A DNA stretch of 64,000 nt from DATBVX01 sp963705495 (GTDB lineage Bacteria; Pseudomonadota; Gammaproteobacteria; Steroidobacterales; Steroidobacteraceae). The position numbers were made by a program, and so were the translations under genes. Shown piece by piece: positions 26,730-36,035 of this stretch. Numbering within the stretch: the first letter of the stretch is position 1; each line of letters starts with the position of its first letter. A model generated the notes under the pieces. It ran no database searches, was not told the origin of the DNA, and saw only the letters and a program-made list of their open reading frames with translations. The stretch covers positions 1 to 64,000 of the forward strand of contig CAVPJQ010000008.1 in the NCBI GenBank assembly GCA_963705495.1. Reading direction: 5' to 3'.

Positions 26730-28106
26730 TCAGTTGAACGAGGTGCCGGTCTGGAACAGCCGCTCGACGGCCTCGATATGCCTGCGGTCGGTGAGGAACA
26801 GGATCACGTGGTCGTCGGCGTGGATCACCGTGTCGTGGTGGGCGATGATCACCTCGTCGCCGCGCACGATGGCGCCGATCGTCGTGCCTTCGGGCAGATC
26901 GATGTCCTCGATCGGCCGGCCGACGACGCGCGAGTTGCTCGGCTCTCCGTGCACGATCGCCTCGATCGCCTCCGCGGCGCCACGCCGCAAGCTGTGCACG
27001 CGCACCACGTCGCCACGGCGCACGTGTGCAAGAAGTGAACCGATGATGACTGTCTGGGGCGAGATCGCGATGTCGATCGGCCCGCTCTCCATGAGCTCGG
27101 CGTAGGAAGGCTTGTTGATCAGCGCCATGACCTTGTGTGCACCGAGGCGCTTGGCCAGCATTGCGGACAGAATATTGGCTTCTTCGGAATTGGTGAGCGA
27201 GGCGAATACGTCGGCGCTGTCGATGTTCTCCTCCACCAGCAGCTCTTCATCGGCGGCATCGCCATTCAGCACGATGGTGTTGGTGAGCAGTTCCGCCACG
27301 CGCCGTGCGCGGCGGCTGTCGCGCTCGATGAGCTTGACCTGGTTGTGCTCCTCGAGCGCCTTCGCCAGCCGGAAGCCGATATTCCCGCCGCCGGCGATCA
27401 CGATGCGCTTGGCAGGATCCTCGGCCTTGCGCATCTCGCTCATTACCAGCCGGATGTCCTTGCGTGCCGCGAGGAAGAACACCTCGTCGCCGTTCTCGAT
27501 CACGGTGTCGCCCTGGGGAACGATGCTCTGGCCGTTGCGATAGATGGCGGCAACGCGCGCGTCCGTGCCACGGATGTGCTCGCGCAAGGCGCGCAGCCGC
27601 TGACCGACCAGCAGGCCGCCACGCAGCGCGCGCACGCCCACCAGGCGCACTTTGCCGTCCGCAAAGTCGAGCACCTGCAGCGCGCCCGGATAGCGGATCA
27701 GGCGCTCGATGTATTCGGTCACGAGTTGCTCCGGGCTGATCCAGGTGTCGACGGCGATGCCGCCTTCAGCGAAGAGTCCCGCGCGCTGGAAATAGTCGGG
27801 CGCGCGGATACGCGCAATCTTGGTGGGAGTGCGGTACAGCGTGTAGGCAACCTGGCACGCGAGCATGTTGACCTCATCGCTCGAGGTCAGCGCGACGATG
27901 ATCTCAGCATCTGCCGCACCGGCGGCTTCGAGTACTAAGGGGCTCGAGGCGTTACCGCTCACGGTGCGGATATCGAGGCGGTCCTGCAGGTCGCGCAGCG
28001 CTTCCTCGTTGGTGTCGACGACCGTGACTTCGTTGGCTTCTTCGCGTGAGAGGTGATACGCAGCGGTGCGACCGACCTGGCCGGCGCCGAGCACGATGAT
28101 CTTCAC
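26730..28106 (-). CDS. trkA: Trk potassium uptake regulator TrkA
   Basis: 458 residues from GTG 28106, identical in length to E. coli TrkA. Two NAD-binding RCK halves: GAGQVG at residues 6-11 and AGGGNIGFRLAKALE near 235, each followed by a TrkA-C domain. It gates the TrkH channel in response to nucleotides. The GTG start overlaps the uvrD stop (GTGA) and beats the longer upstream start, which would add 12 residues absent from the family. trkH follows after ten bases, giving a uvrD-trkA-trkH transcription unit. Confidence 0.95.
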   Translation of the reverse strand: MKIIVLGAGQVGRTAAYHLSREEANEVTVVDTNEEALRDLQDRLDIRTVSGNASSPLVLEAAGAADAEIIVALTSSDEVNMLACQVAYTLYRTPTKIARIRAPDYFQRAGLFAEGGIAVDTWISPEQLVTEYIERLIRYPGALQVLDFADGKVRLVGVRALRGGLLVGQRLRALREHIRGTDARVAAIYRNGQSIVPQGDTVIENGDEVFFLAARKDIRLVMSEMRKAEDPAKRIVIAGGGNIGFRLAKALEEHNQVKLIERDSRRARRVAELLTNTIVLNGDAADEELLVEENIDSADVFASLTNSEEANILSAMLAKRLGAHKVMALINKPSYAELMESGPIDIAISPQTVIIGSLLAHVRRGDVVRVHSLRRGAAEAIEAIVHGEPSNSRVVGRPIEDIDLPEGTTIGAIVRGDEVIIAHHDTVIHADDHVILFLTDRRHIEAVERLFQTGTSFN

Positions 28107-30256
28107 ATGAGCTCCAGGTTGGCGTAGCTGACCATCAGCCACTTCGTGCCCTGGCGTTCGAAATTCACCTGTACCCGGGCGTGCGAACCCTGTCCCTCGA
28201 AGTTGAGGACGACACCCTCGCCGAACTTGCCGTGTCGCACACGCTGCCCAAGACGCATTCCCGGGATCTCCGGCTCATCGAGCCTGCCGCCGTGAAAATG
28301 CACTGGTCGCGAGATCTGGATGCGCGGGCGTACTTCCTCGATCAGCTCGTCCGGAATCTCGTTGACGAAGCGAGACACCTGGCCGAGCGAATCTACGCCG
28401 TGCAGGCGCCTCTGCTCCGCGTACGTGAGCACGAGCTCGCGCATTGCGCGCGTCGTGCCGACGTAGCAAAGACGGCGCTCCTCCTCGAGACCGCCCAGGT
28501 CATTGAGCGAGCGCTGATGCGGGAAGAGACCATCCTCCATGCCGCAGATGAAGACGATTGGGAACTCCAGTCCCTTGGCGGAGTGCATGGTCATCATCTG
28601 AACGCAGTCCTCCCACGCCTCAGCCTGTCCTTCGCCGGCTTCGAGCGCCGCGTGCGACAGGAAGGCGTTCAATGGCGTCATGTCGCTGCCGGATTCCTGG
28701 GTGAAGCCACTCGCCGCGCTCACGAGCTCGAGCAGGTTGTCGACCCGCGCCTCGCCGCGATCACCCTTCTCTTTCTTGTAGTGCTCGAGCAGGCAGCTCG
28801 CCTGGATCACGTGATCGACCTGCTCGTGCAGCTCGAGCGCACGGATTTGCTGCGCCAGCCGCTCGATCAGGCTCATGAAAGCGTGCATGGCTACTCCGGC
28901 CTTGGGGCCGAGCGCATCCGCAATGCTCGCACCGGCCGCACGCCACAACGAGCAAGCGTTGGCGCGTGCGTATTCGCGCACGATCTCCATGCTGCGCGCA
29001 CCGATACCGCGTGTGGGCAGGTTCACCACGCGCTCGAAGGAAGCATCATCGTCACGATTCGACGTAAGGCGCAGGTATGCGAGCGCGTCCTTGATTTCCG
29101 CACGTTCGAAGAAACGCAGCCCGCCATAGACGCGATAGGGGATATTGGCGCTCAGGAATGCTTCTTCGAACACGCGCGACTGGGCGTTGGAGCGATACAG
29201 GATGGCGATCTCGCGCCGTGCGCCGCCGCGCTTTACCCACTCCCGGATGCGGCTCACCACGAAATCCGCCTCGTCGCGCTCGTTGAACGCCGCATACAGT
29301 TTGATGGGCTCGCCGTGTTCCCCACTGGTCCACAGGTTCTTGCCCAGGCGCGAGGAGTTGTTCGCGATCAGCGCGTTCGCAGCCGCCAGGATCGTGCCTG
29401 TCGAACGGTAGTTCTGTTCGAGCCGGAACAGCTTCGTGCCGGGATAGTCGCGCTGGAACCGCTGCAGGTTCTCGATGCGTGCGCCGCGCCAGCCGTAGAT
29501 CGACTGATCATCATCGCCAACCACGAACGGCACACCTTGTTCGCCGGCCATGAGATTGAGCCACGCGTACTGGATCAGGTTGGTGTCCTGGAACTCATCC
29601 ACCAGCAGGTGGCGGAAACGCCCGCGATAGTGCGCCAGCAGATCCGGGTGATCACGGAGCGTTTCATAGGCACGCAGCAGGAGCTCCGCGAAATCCACGA
29701 CGCCTGAGCGTTCACACGCTTCCTGGTATGCCTGGTAGATACGGATGAACTCGCGGCGCGTCGGATCGCCGTGATCCTTGAGTTGCTTCGGCCGCAGACC
29801 CTCGTCCTTCTGAGCATTGATGAACCAGGTGATTTCGCGTGGCACCCAGCGCGCCTCGTCGAGGTTCATCGCCTTGAGCACCTTGCGGACCAGGCGCAAC
29901 TGGTCCTCTGCATCCAGAATCTGGAAATTCTGTAGGAGCGAGGCCTCGCGCCAATGCATGCGCAGCAGCCGGTGCGCCAGGCCGTGGAAAGTGCCCACCC
30001 ATAATGCCGCGCCCGGCATGCCGAGGAGCGTCTCGATGCGGCCGCGCATTTCGCCCGCCGCCTTGTTCGTGAATGTGACAGCGAGAACGCTGTGTGGCGA
30101 GATGTCTTCGACGCGAATCAGCCACGCGACACGATGCGTGAGCACGCGCGTCTTGCCACTGCCAGCGCCCGCCAGAACCAGTGTCGGGGCGAGCGGAGCG
30201 GTGACCGCTGCGCGCTGTGCGTCGTTGAGCGGATCGAGAATGAAGGATACATCCAT
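28103..30256 (-). CDS. uvrD: DNA helicase II UvrD
   Basis: 717 residues (E. coli 720), SF1A 3'-5' helicase for mismatch and nucleotide-excision repair. Motifs: AGAGSGKTRVLTHR (Walker A), VDEFQDTN (motif II), GDDDQSIYGWRGA (motif III), FRLEQNYRST (IV), MTMHSAKGLEFPIVF (V), EEERRLCYVGTTRA (VI). The C-terminal Tudor-like tail is present (GQRVRHGKFGEGVVLNFEG), which in UvrD/PcrA contacts RNA polymerase. ATG 30256 matches the family start MDVSFILDPLNDAQRAAV. Confidence 0.97.
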   Translation of the reverse strand: MDVSFILDPLNDAQRAAVTAPLAPTLVLAGAGSGKTRVLTHRVAWLIRVEDISPHSVLAVTFTNKAAGEMRGRIETLLGMPGAALWVGTFHGLAHRLLRMHWREASLLQNFQILDAEDQLRLVRKVLKAMNLDEARWVPREITWFINAQKDEGLRPKQLKDHGDPTRREFIRIYQAYQEACERSGVVDFAELLLRAYETLRDHPDLLAHYRGRFRHLLVDEFQDTNLIQYAWLNLMAGEQGVPFVVGDDDQSIYGWRGARIENLQRFQRDYPGTKLFRLEQNYRSTGTILAAANALIANNSSRLGKNLWTSGEHGEPIKLYAAFNERDEADFVVSRIREWVKRGGARREIAILYRSNAQSRVFEEAFLSANIPYRVYGGLRFFERAEIKDALAYLRLTSNRDDDASFERVVNLPTRGIGARSMEIVREYARANACSLWRAAGASIADALGPKAGVAMHAFMSLIERLAQQIRALELHEQVDHVIQASCLLEHYKKEKGDRGEARVDNLLELVSAASGFTQESGSDMTPLNAFLSHAALEAGEGQAEAWEDCVQMMTMHSAKGLEFPIVFICGMEDGLFPHQRSLNDLGGLEEERRLCYVGTTRAMRELVLTYAEQRRLHGVDSLGQVSRFVNEIPDELIEEVRPRIQISRPVHFHGGRLDEPEIPGMRLGQRVRHGKFGEGVVLNFEGQGSHARVQVNFERQGTKWLMVSYANLELM

Positions 30257-30301
30257 GGGCCGCGCATTCTATCACCGGCCCCGGGCGCGCCTTCGGCCCG
30301 A

Positions 30302-31393
30302 TCAGGCCAGAGCCTTCTGGCGTTCTTCTGCCCAGCGCAGCACTGCGATCATCATCGCCAGCAGCACCGGCCCCAGGAACATGCCGATCGGCCCAAATGC
30401 GGATAGTCCGCCGATGACGCCGAGGAACACCGCGAGCGTGGGTATCTCGGCACGTCCGGAGATCAGCAACGGCTTCAGGAAGTTGTCCATCAGCCCGACC
30501 AGCAACGCACCCCAGATCGAGAGAAAGATGGCCGCGCCGTAACGGCCCTCGGCGAGCAAGTACAGCGCTGCGGGAGTCCACACCAGTGCAGTGCCGCCGA
30601 TCGGGAGCAATGACAGGAGCGCCGCGATGACCGCGAACACCAGGGGCGAGGGCAGGCGCACGATTCCAAAACCGATGCCGATCAATGCGCCTTGCAGCAC
30701 ACCGGTGAGCAGCGTACCGAAGACTACCGCGCGCGTGACCGAGGCGAGGTAGGTGACCAATTGCTGCTTGCGTGCTTGCGGCATCGGCACCAGGGCGAGG
30801 AGTTGCGCTTGTATGGTCGCCCCATCACGCAGAAGAAAGAACAGCAGGAACAGCATCATTACGAAGCCGATCATGGTTCCCAGCGCGCCGACGAATATCG
30901 ATCCGCCGACCGACCCGACGTGCTCCAAGAGAGAACGAGAGCCCGCGATCAGCCAATCGCGCAACTGCTCTGATGTCAGGATCGTGTTGCGCTCGATCCA
31001 CGCGATCGCCGGGCCGATGAATGGAATGCTTTGCAGCGATCCGCCGCTCACTTCACTCAGCGAGCCGTAATTCGCCTGCAGCCGATCGACGAGTGCGGCA
31101 GCCTGGCGAGCAAACGCGACGCCGAGAGCTGCGAGCGGACCGACGAACAACAGCAACGTCGCGAAGGTCAGCAGGAGCGCCGATCCGCCGGCGCGCCCGC
31201 CCAGCCAGGTGGTGAGACGCTTTTGCAAGGGATACAGCAGGAATGCGAGCAGGAGCGACCACGCGAGTGTGGTCGCGACGGGTTGCAGCACCTTCCACAG
31301 CAGCATGGCCAGCACCACGAACGTCGCGATCGCGAAGACGCGCGTATAGAACCGGCTCTGCGTAGGCCCCGATGGCGGTGTTCCGTCCTGCAT
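30302..31393 (-). CDS. AI-2E family transporter (YdiK/PerM-like permease)
   Basis: 363 residues with about eight membrane segments in the pattern of the AI-2E exporter family: an N-terminal pair (about 14-52), one at 60-90, a soluble middle (about 95-145) and a C-terminal bundle including FVMMLFLLFFLLRDG and the family signature PIGGTALVWTPAALYLLAEG, followed by DNFLKPLLISGRAEIPTLAV. Members have been linked to autoinducer-2 export and to Na+/H+ antiport, so the substrate is uncertain. It stands 45 bp upstream of uvrD on the same strand. Confidence 0.88.
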   Translation of the reverse strand: MQDGTPPSGPTQSRFYTRVFAIATFVVLAMLLWKVLQPVATTLAWSLLLAFLLYPLQKRLTTWLGGRAGGSALLLTFATLLLFVGPLAALGVAFARQAAALVDRLQANYGSLSEVSGGSLQSIPFIGPAIAWIERNTILTSEQLRDWLIAGSRSLLEHVGSVGGSIFVGALGTMIGFVMMLFLLFFLLRDGATIQAQLLALVPMPQARKQQLVTYLASVTRAVVFGTLLTGVLQGALIGIGFGIVRLPSPLVFAVIAALLSLLPIGGTALVWTPAALYLLAEGRYGAAIFLSIWGALLVGLMDNFLKPLLISGRAEIPTLAVFLGVIGGLSAFGPIGMFLGPVLLAMMIAVLRWAEERQKALA

Positions 31394-31450
31394 GGCGCCG
31401 CTCCTTCGCTCTGGTTTGCGGCGACATTACGACACTCTGCAGGTCCAAGA

Positions 31451-32638
31451 CTAGAATTGCGTGATGCTCCGCGCATCGGTGACGGAAGAGCTCGAATCGG
31501 CACGGAAGCGAGAGTTGGCGACGAACGCCTCGTCGGTGAGGCTCTCCAGGAATGCGACCAGACTCGACTTCTCCTCTGCCGTCAGCTGAAAAGCGCGGAT
31601 GCGCGCGTCCTTGAAGGCATTGTGAGGTGCCGGGCCAAGCGGTGTTTGTCGCCCACCCGCGGCGTAGTGATCGATGACCTGAGAAAGCGTGGCGATGCTG
31701 CCATCGTGCATGTACGGCGCGGTGAGAGCGATGTTGCGCAATGTGGGAACGCGAAAGTGGCCTTCGTCCGACGCGTTGCGGGTCAGGGCCCTGAGTCCTG
31801 ACGCTCCCTCTGGGTACGATCCCTGGCCGTCCACGTTGTAGAGCCCGGTGTTCGCGTACACGGATTGCGCGGCCGGCTGCTGCCCGGTACGCACGGGCCC
31901 GGAGAAATTGATTCCGGAGTGACACTGCGCACAACCAACGCGCTCGGAATAGAAAAGTGCCATACCTCGGCGTGCCGCGGCGCTCATTCCTGAACGGTCA
32001 TCGTCGAACACGTAGCGATCGAACGCGGAACGGCCCGAAATCAGAGTGCGTTCGAAGCTCGCGATGGCGCGCGCGATGTTGGCGATCGACACCGGATCGG
32101 CGGATTGGGGGAAGGCCGCAGCAAACAGCCGCCGATAGCTTGCATCCGCGCCGAGTGTCTCGATCACCTGCCGTTCTCGCCCGGTCAGACCCATCTCGAT
32201 CGGATGCTCATTGAATAGCGGCTGCAGCACCTGCGCCTCGAGCGAGTCGAGACTGGAGTCGGCCCAGGTGAACGTCGCGTTGTAGGCGACGTTCGTCAGG
32301 CTCATCGCGCTGCGTGGATGCAGCTGGCCGGTCGCGCCAACCGCTCTCGGCTTGCCATCGGTGAAGGCGAGCTCCTGGCGATGACAGGTCGAGCAGGATT
32401 GCTCTCCTGTGACGGAAAGCTTCGGGTCATGGAACAGCTCGCGACCCAGCCGCACCTTTGCTTCCGTAATCGGGTTGCCGGCGGGTACGAAGGGAAGTGG
32501 AAATCCGCGTGGCAGATTCCAGGCAAACTCCGCGATTTGGTCCGCGGGCGTGACCGACGCTGCCAGCGCGCAAGCGCACGCGATCAGTGCCAGTGCGCAG
32601 GAGCACGCGCGCCCCGATCGCGGCGCACGCATCTGCAA
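31451..32638 (-). CDS. Periplasmic diheme enzyme of the MauG/MbnH family
   Basis: 395 residues with signal peptide (CALALIACACALAA). Two heme c motifs: CSTCH (82-86) and CAQCH (236-240). Family landmarks include WNLPRGFPLPFVPAGNP, VRLGRELFHDPKLS, HRQELAFTDGKPRAVG, SMTLTN-type segment SAMSLTNVAYNATFTWAD, IASFERTLISGRSAFDRY and the distal FRVPTLRNIALTAPYMHDGS. The N-terminal stretch fits the MbnH subgroup, diheme oxidases that modify tryptophan in partner proteins, better than classical cytochrome c peroxidase. The usual MbnP partner is not next door; a TPR protein gene is. Confidence 0.88.
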   Translation of the reverse strand: MQMRAPRSGRACSCALALIACACALAASVTPADQIAEFAWNLPRGFPLPFVPAGNPITEAKVRLGRELFHDPKLSVTGEQSCSTCHRQELAFTDGKPRAVGATGQLHPRSAMSLTNVAYNATFTWADSSLDSLEAQVLQPLFNEHPIEMGLTGRERQVIETLGADASYRRLFAAAFPQSADPVSIANIARAIASFERTLISGRSAFDRYVFDDDRSGMSAAARRGMALFYSERVGCAQCHSGINFSGPVRTGQQPAAQSVYANTGLYNVDGQGSYPEGASGLRALTRNASDEGHFRVPTLRNIALTAPYMHDGSIATLSQVIDHYAAGGRQTPLGPAPHNAFKDARIRAFQLTAEEKSSLVAFLESLTDEAFVANSRFRADSSSSVTDARSITQF

Positions 32639-32667
32639 TGCCCTGCGACCCCAGGGTGTCAGCTACG

Positions 32668-33372
32668 TCAGCGCCAGCTCGTCGCTGCCACGCCAGTGTC
32701 GAGCGAAGCGGTCTGCTGAGCGATCGAAGCTCGCTCCTGCACCCACCGGGCGAACTCGTCAAGCGCTTGCGGCTCGACACCACTCGGTGCAGCGCGCCGC
32801 GCATCGACGAACTTCTGCATCGCGCTCAGCAGTTGGTCGGCGTGCTTGCGGGAAGCGGAGAACAGCTCCATGTACGCCTGGCGTGCATCGTCCAGCCGAT
32901 TGAGTCCGAGATACGCCTCGCCGCGATACTCGATCGCGTCGGTGAAACCTGGCTTCAACCGCAGCGCCTGCGCATACGCCGTGAGCGCGTTGTCATAGTG
33001 GCCGAGATGGCGCTGCGCGTAACCGGTGTAGTTCCACGCCTGGTACAGCGAGGGATCGAGCGTGGTGGCATCCTGAAAGTATTCGAGCGCCTTCTCGTAA
33101 GCTGCGCTCGCCTTCTTCAACGCCTTGTCGCGTTTTTCCGGACTGCCAGCCCGCTCGGCATCCTGCTGGTACTCGTCCGCCTTGCGAATCTGCTTCACCC
33201 CAGAGTTGTAGCTCGCAGTAGCCTGCTCTTGAGGGGTGATGTCCCGCCGCTCCGGGGCCTGGGGCGCGGACGAGGGCATCGCGCCACCACCATTGGCTTG
33301 GGCTGCCGAGTCCGGCAACGCCGCGCAGGCGCCGATTGCCACGAGCAACATCAGTCTCTTCGCGATCGTCAT
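32668..33372 (-). CDS. Exported TPR-repeat protein
   Basis: 234 residues from ATG 33372, preceded by GGAGATACGCTC. Signal peptide RLMLLVAIGACAALPDSAAQA, then an Ala/Pro/Gly linker and three TPR units (EKALEYFQDATTLDPSLYQA, WNYTGYAQRHLGHYDNALTA, YAQALRLKPGFTDAIEYRGE plus AYLGLNRLDDARQAYMEL). A longer open frame to 33744 exists but has no signal sequence. It precedes the diheme enzyme by 30 bp on the same strand, so the two are probably co-transcribed; it could be a scaffold or substrate for that enzyme (inference). Confidence 0.85.
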   Translation of the reverse strand: MTIAKRLMLLVAIGACAALPDSAAQANGGGAMPSSAPQAPERRDITPQEQATASYNSGVKQIRKADEYQQDAERAGSPEKRDKALKKASAAYEKALEYFQDATTLDPSLYQAWNYTGYAQRHLGHYDNALTAYAQALRLKPGFTDAIEYRGEAYLGLNRLDDARQAYMELFSASRKHADQLLSAMQKFVDARRAAPSGVEPQALDEFARWVQERASIAQQTASLDTGVAATSWR

Positions 33373-33577
33373 GAGCGTATCTCCAGCACGTGAACTGCCA
33401 CGATTACGCGCTTTCGAGCGTCGCAAACGCCGAAAGTTGCGGCAGCGTGTGCCGCCGACCGGGCGGCTCGCAGTCTGAAACAGGATGCTTCCCGGATCAA
33501 ACCTGAACGTACCGGCGCCAGAACCGGGCACTCCGTGCCCGGCGTAGACTTCAGCACCGCCTCTGGAAGGAGTCGCC

Positions 33578-34099
33578 ATGAGAATCCGCTCTGTGCGCGC
33601 GTTTCTGACAGCGCTGGCCTTCACCCTCATGCCGCCTTGCGGGTCGATCGCTGCCACGCAGTCGGTCCATCTACCGGAACTGGAGCGCTGGATCGGAAGC
33701 TGGCACGGAGCCGGCAGCAATAGCGGCGTCTCGGCAGACCTCACGCTGAGCTTCGAACGAGCGCTGGGTGGACGCTTTGTGCGACTGAGTCTTTTGAACC
33801 AGATCGGCCCGCCCCAGACGCGTCAGTCGTTCGAGGGGCTGGCACTATACTGGCCGGCCGCTGAGGGTCAATGGCGCGGCAGCTGGTTTGACTCGCAGGG
33901 CACGGTCTACGCGCTCGATGTGCAGATTTTCGATACTACGCTGGTCGCAATCTGGCGTGACAACGAGAAGCCGCGCGGCCGCTCGAGCTATCGGCTGGTG
34001 CAGCCGGATGAACTCGAAGTCATCGATTCGGTGCGCGCACCCGACGGCAGCTGGCGCGAATTTGCGCGCTATCAACTCAAGCGCGGCGCCCACAACTAG
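33578..34099 (+). CDS. Exported hypothetical protein, lipocalin-like (DUF1579-type)
   Basis: 173 residues with signal peptide (AFLTALAFTLMPPCGSIAA). The mature part begins LERWIGSWHGAGSN and has alternating short beta strands (FVRLSLLN, FEGLALYWPA, WRGSWFDSQGTVYALDVQIF, LEVIDSVRAPDGSW), the pattern of small beta-barrels that bind hydrophobic molecules. GGAAGGAG upstream supports ATG 33578. It is convergent with ctaB and ends one base before its stop. No specific function can be assigned. Confidence 0.8.
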   Translation: MRIRSVRAFLTALAFTLMPPCGSIAATQSVHLPELERWIGSWHGAGSNSGVSADLTLSFERALGGRFVRLSLLNQIGPPQTRQSFEGLALYWPAAEGQWRGSWFDSQGTVYALDVQIFDTTLVAIWRDNEKPRGRSSYRLVQPDELEVIDSVRAPDGSWREFARYQLKRGAHN

Positions 34100-34100
34100 G

Positions 34101-35009
34101 TCAGGCCAGTAAGTAGTGGTCAACCAGCAGCAGCGCGAACAACCACATCAGGTAGCTGATCGAAAACTTGAAGGTGCGGATCGGAAGCTCCGTGCCGCGC
34201 AGCAAGACCAGCGCATGGCGCAGGAACAGGCCGTCGAGAATCAAGGCGCCGCCGAGGTAGATGAGACCGCTCATGCCGGTGAGATACGGCAGCAGCGTCA
34301 CGATGACGAGCAGGATCGTGTAGAGAAGAATATGCAGCCGCGTGAAGTCGACCCCATGCGTCACCGGCAACATCGGTAGGCCGACCTTCGCATAGTCATC
34401 GCGGCGCGCGATCGCGAGCGCCCAGAAGTGGGGTGGCGTCCACGTGAAGATGATGAGGAATAGCAGCAACGCGTTGGGATCGACGCTGTTGGTGATAGCG
34501 GTCCAGCCGAGAACTGGTGGCGCCGCACCCGCCGCACCGCCGATGACAATGTTCTGCGGCGTCGCCCGCTTGAGCCACAGCGTATAGATCACTGAGTAAC
34601 CGATGAGCGACGCGAACGTCAGCACCGCCGTGAGCGGATTGACGAGCAGCGCCAGGATCAGCATCGACGCGAGGCCGAGCGCGAACGCGAACAGGAGCGC
34701 GCTCACTTCGCTCACATGACCGGTGGGGATGGGCCGCCGACGGGTGCGTGCCATCTCAGCATCGATGCGCCGGTCGAGCACGTGATTGATGGCTGCGGCT
34801 GAGGAGGCCGCGAGCCAGATGCCGAGCGTTGCGTATGCCGCCATCGACAAGGATGGCAGCGCCGGGGTTGCGAGCAACATCCCGACGACCGCGGTGAAGA
34901 CGATGAGCGCGACGACTTTGGGCTTGGTGAGCTCGAAGTAATCATGCAGGCGCGCGGGACGCGGACCGAAGTCCGATGCAAGATGCCTGCTGTGGCTCTC
35001 TTCACTCAT
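34101..35009 (-). CDS. ctaB: Protoheme IX farnesyltransferase (heme O synthase)
   Basis: 302 residues, UbiA-superfamily membrane enzyme with about nine helices that attaches a farnesyl group to heme b giving heme O. The Mg-diphosphate binding motif NHVLDRRIDAEMARTRRRP lies at residues 75-93, with Asp79 and Asp83. The second acidic region, IFTWTPPHFWALAIARRDDY, is also typical of CtaB/CyoE. ATG 35009 overlaps the ctaA stop (ATGA). The product feeds CtaA encoded immediately upstream. Confidence 0.95.
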   Translation of the reverse strand: MSEESHSRHLASDFGPRPARLHDYFELTKPKVVALIVFTAVVGMLLATPALPSLSMAAYATLGIWLAASSAAAINHVLDRRIDAEMARTRRRPIPTGHVSEVSALLFAFALGLASMLILALLVNPLTAVLTFASLIGYSVIYTLWLKRATPQNIVIGGAAGAAPPVLGWTAITNSVDPNALLLFLIIFTWTPPHFWALAIARRDDYAKVGLPMLPVTHGVDFTRLHILLYTILLVIVTLLPYLTGMSGLIYLGGALILDGLFLRHALVLLRGTELPIRTFKFSISYLMWLFALLLVDHYLLA

Positions 35010-36031
35010 GTTCTTCTTTCACCCGCAAACCAGGTGGCGCTCAGCGGAGACAAGGCGCGAACCAGCGCGACCAGGCTCAACAGCAGCAACGCCGCGCCGG
35101 CATTGTGCGCCGTGGCGAGTGACAACGGGAACCCTTTTGTGACCATGGCGATGCCAATCGCCAGTTGCAGCACTAGCATCGCTGCAACGCCCAGGCCAGA
35201 GCCGCGCACTCGCGCACTGCGGCCACGCAAGACACTGAGGGCCGCGGCCAGGACAACAACGATGGTCGTGACCAGCGCGCCAATTCGATGCACTACATGG
35301 ATGGCGACACGCGCTGGGTGGTCGAGCACGCCACCCTCGTAGTCGATGCCGAGCCCGTGCCAGAGCACGAACGCGTCCCCGAAGTCCATGTGTGGCCAGA
35401 AACTTCCCTGGCAGGTCGGAAAATCGGGGCAGGCCACCGCAGCGTAGTTGCTGCTGGTCCATCCACCGAGTGCGATCTGAACACCGAGTACGGCCAGTGC
35501 CGCAAGGGCGAACGGTCGCAACGAGTACTCATCGCGATGCAGCTCACGATGCCCAGGCCGCAGCACCATCCACCAGAGCAGCGCAAGTGTCGTCATGCCA
35601 CCCAGTAGATGCAGGGTGACGATCAGTGGCTTGAGCAGCCATGTCACGGTGAGCATGCCAAGCGCACCCTGCAGTACGACGACGGCGAGCAGGATCAACG
35701 GCAGATGAAATGGTTGGCGCGGCTCGCGGCGATTCAGGACAGCGATGGCCGCCATCACCACGATCACCAGACCCAGGATGCCGGCGGCGTAGCGATGCAC
35801 CATCTCGCGCACCGCCTTGCCGTAGTTGACCGGGCGATCCGGATGAATTGCATTGATGACTTCTGAGTTCTCCAGCGCGCCAGCCGCAGTGATGTGTCCG
35901 TAGCAAGTGGGCCAGTCGGGACATCCGAGCCCGGCCGCACTCAGGCGCACGTAGGCTCCCAGCACGACGACGACGAAGCACAGGAAGAAAGCGACGATCG
36001 TCAGGAGGCGGAAGAGACGCAACCGGGTCAC
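35006..36031 (-). CDS. ctaA: Heme A synthase
   Basis: 341 residues, eight membrane helices in two four-helix halves. The Cys pair in LSAAGLGCPDWPTCYG (Cys37 and Cys43) and conserved heme-ligand histidines are present (EMVHRYAAGILGL, TLHLLGGMTTL in the first half; VLWHGLGIDYEGG and IHVVHRIGALVTT in the second). The second half also has a CPDFPTCQG cysteine pair. It oxidises the C8 methyl of heme O to the formyl of heme A for the aa3 oxidase. It starts five bases after the Sco-like gene stop. Confidence 0.95.
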   Translation of the reverse strand: MTRLRLFRLLTIVAFFLCFVVVVLGAYVRLSAAGLGCPDWPTCYGHITAAGALENSEVINAIHPDRPVNYGKAVREMVHRYAAGILGLVIVVMAAIAVLNRREPRQPFHLPLILLAVVVLQGALGMLTVTWLLKPLIVTLHLLGGMTTLALLWWMVLRPGHRELHRDEYSLRPFALAALAVLGVQIALGGWTSSNYAAVACPDFPTCQGSFWPHMDFGDAFVLWHGLGIDYEGGVLDHPARVAIHVVHRIGALVTTIVVVLAAALSVLRGRSARVRGSGLGVAAMLVLQLAIGIAMVTKGFPLSLATAHNAGAALLLLSLVALVRALSPLSATWFAGERRT

Positions 36032-36035
36032 GACG

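Noticed and set aside
28181..29707. 508-codon plus-strand frame opposite uvrD
   Set aside because: Antisense to intact uvrD; no family motif or ribosome site.
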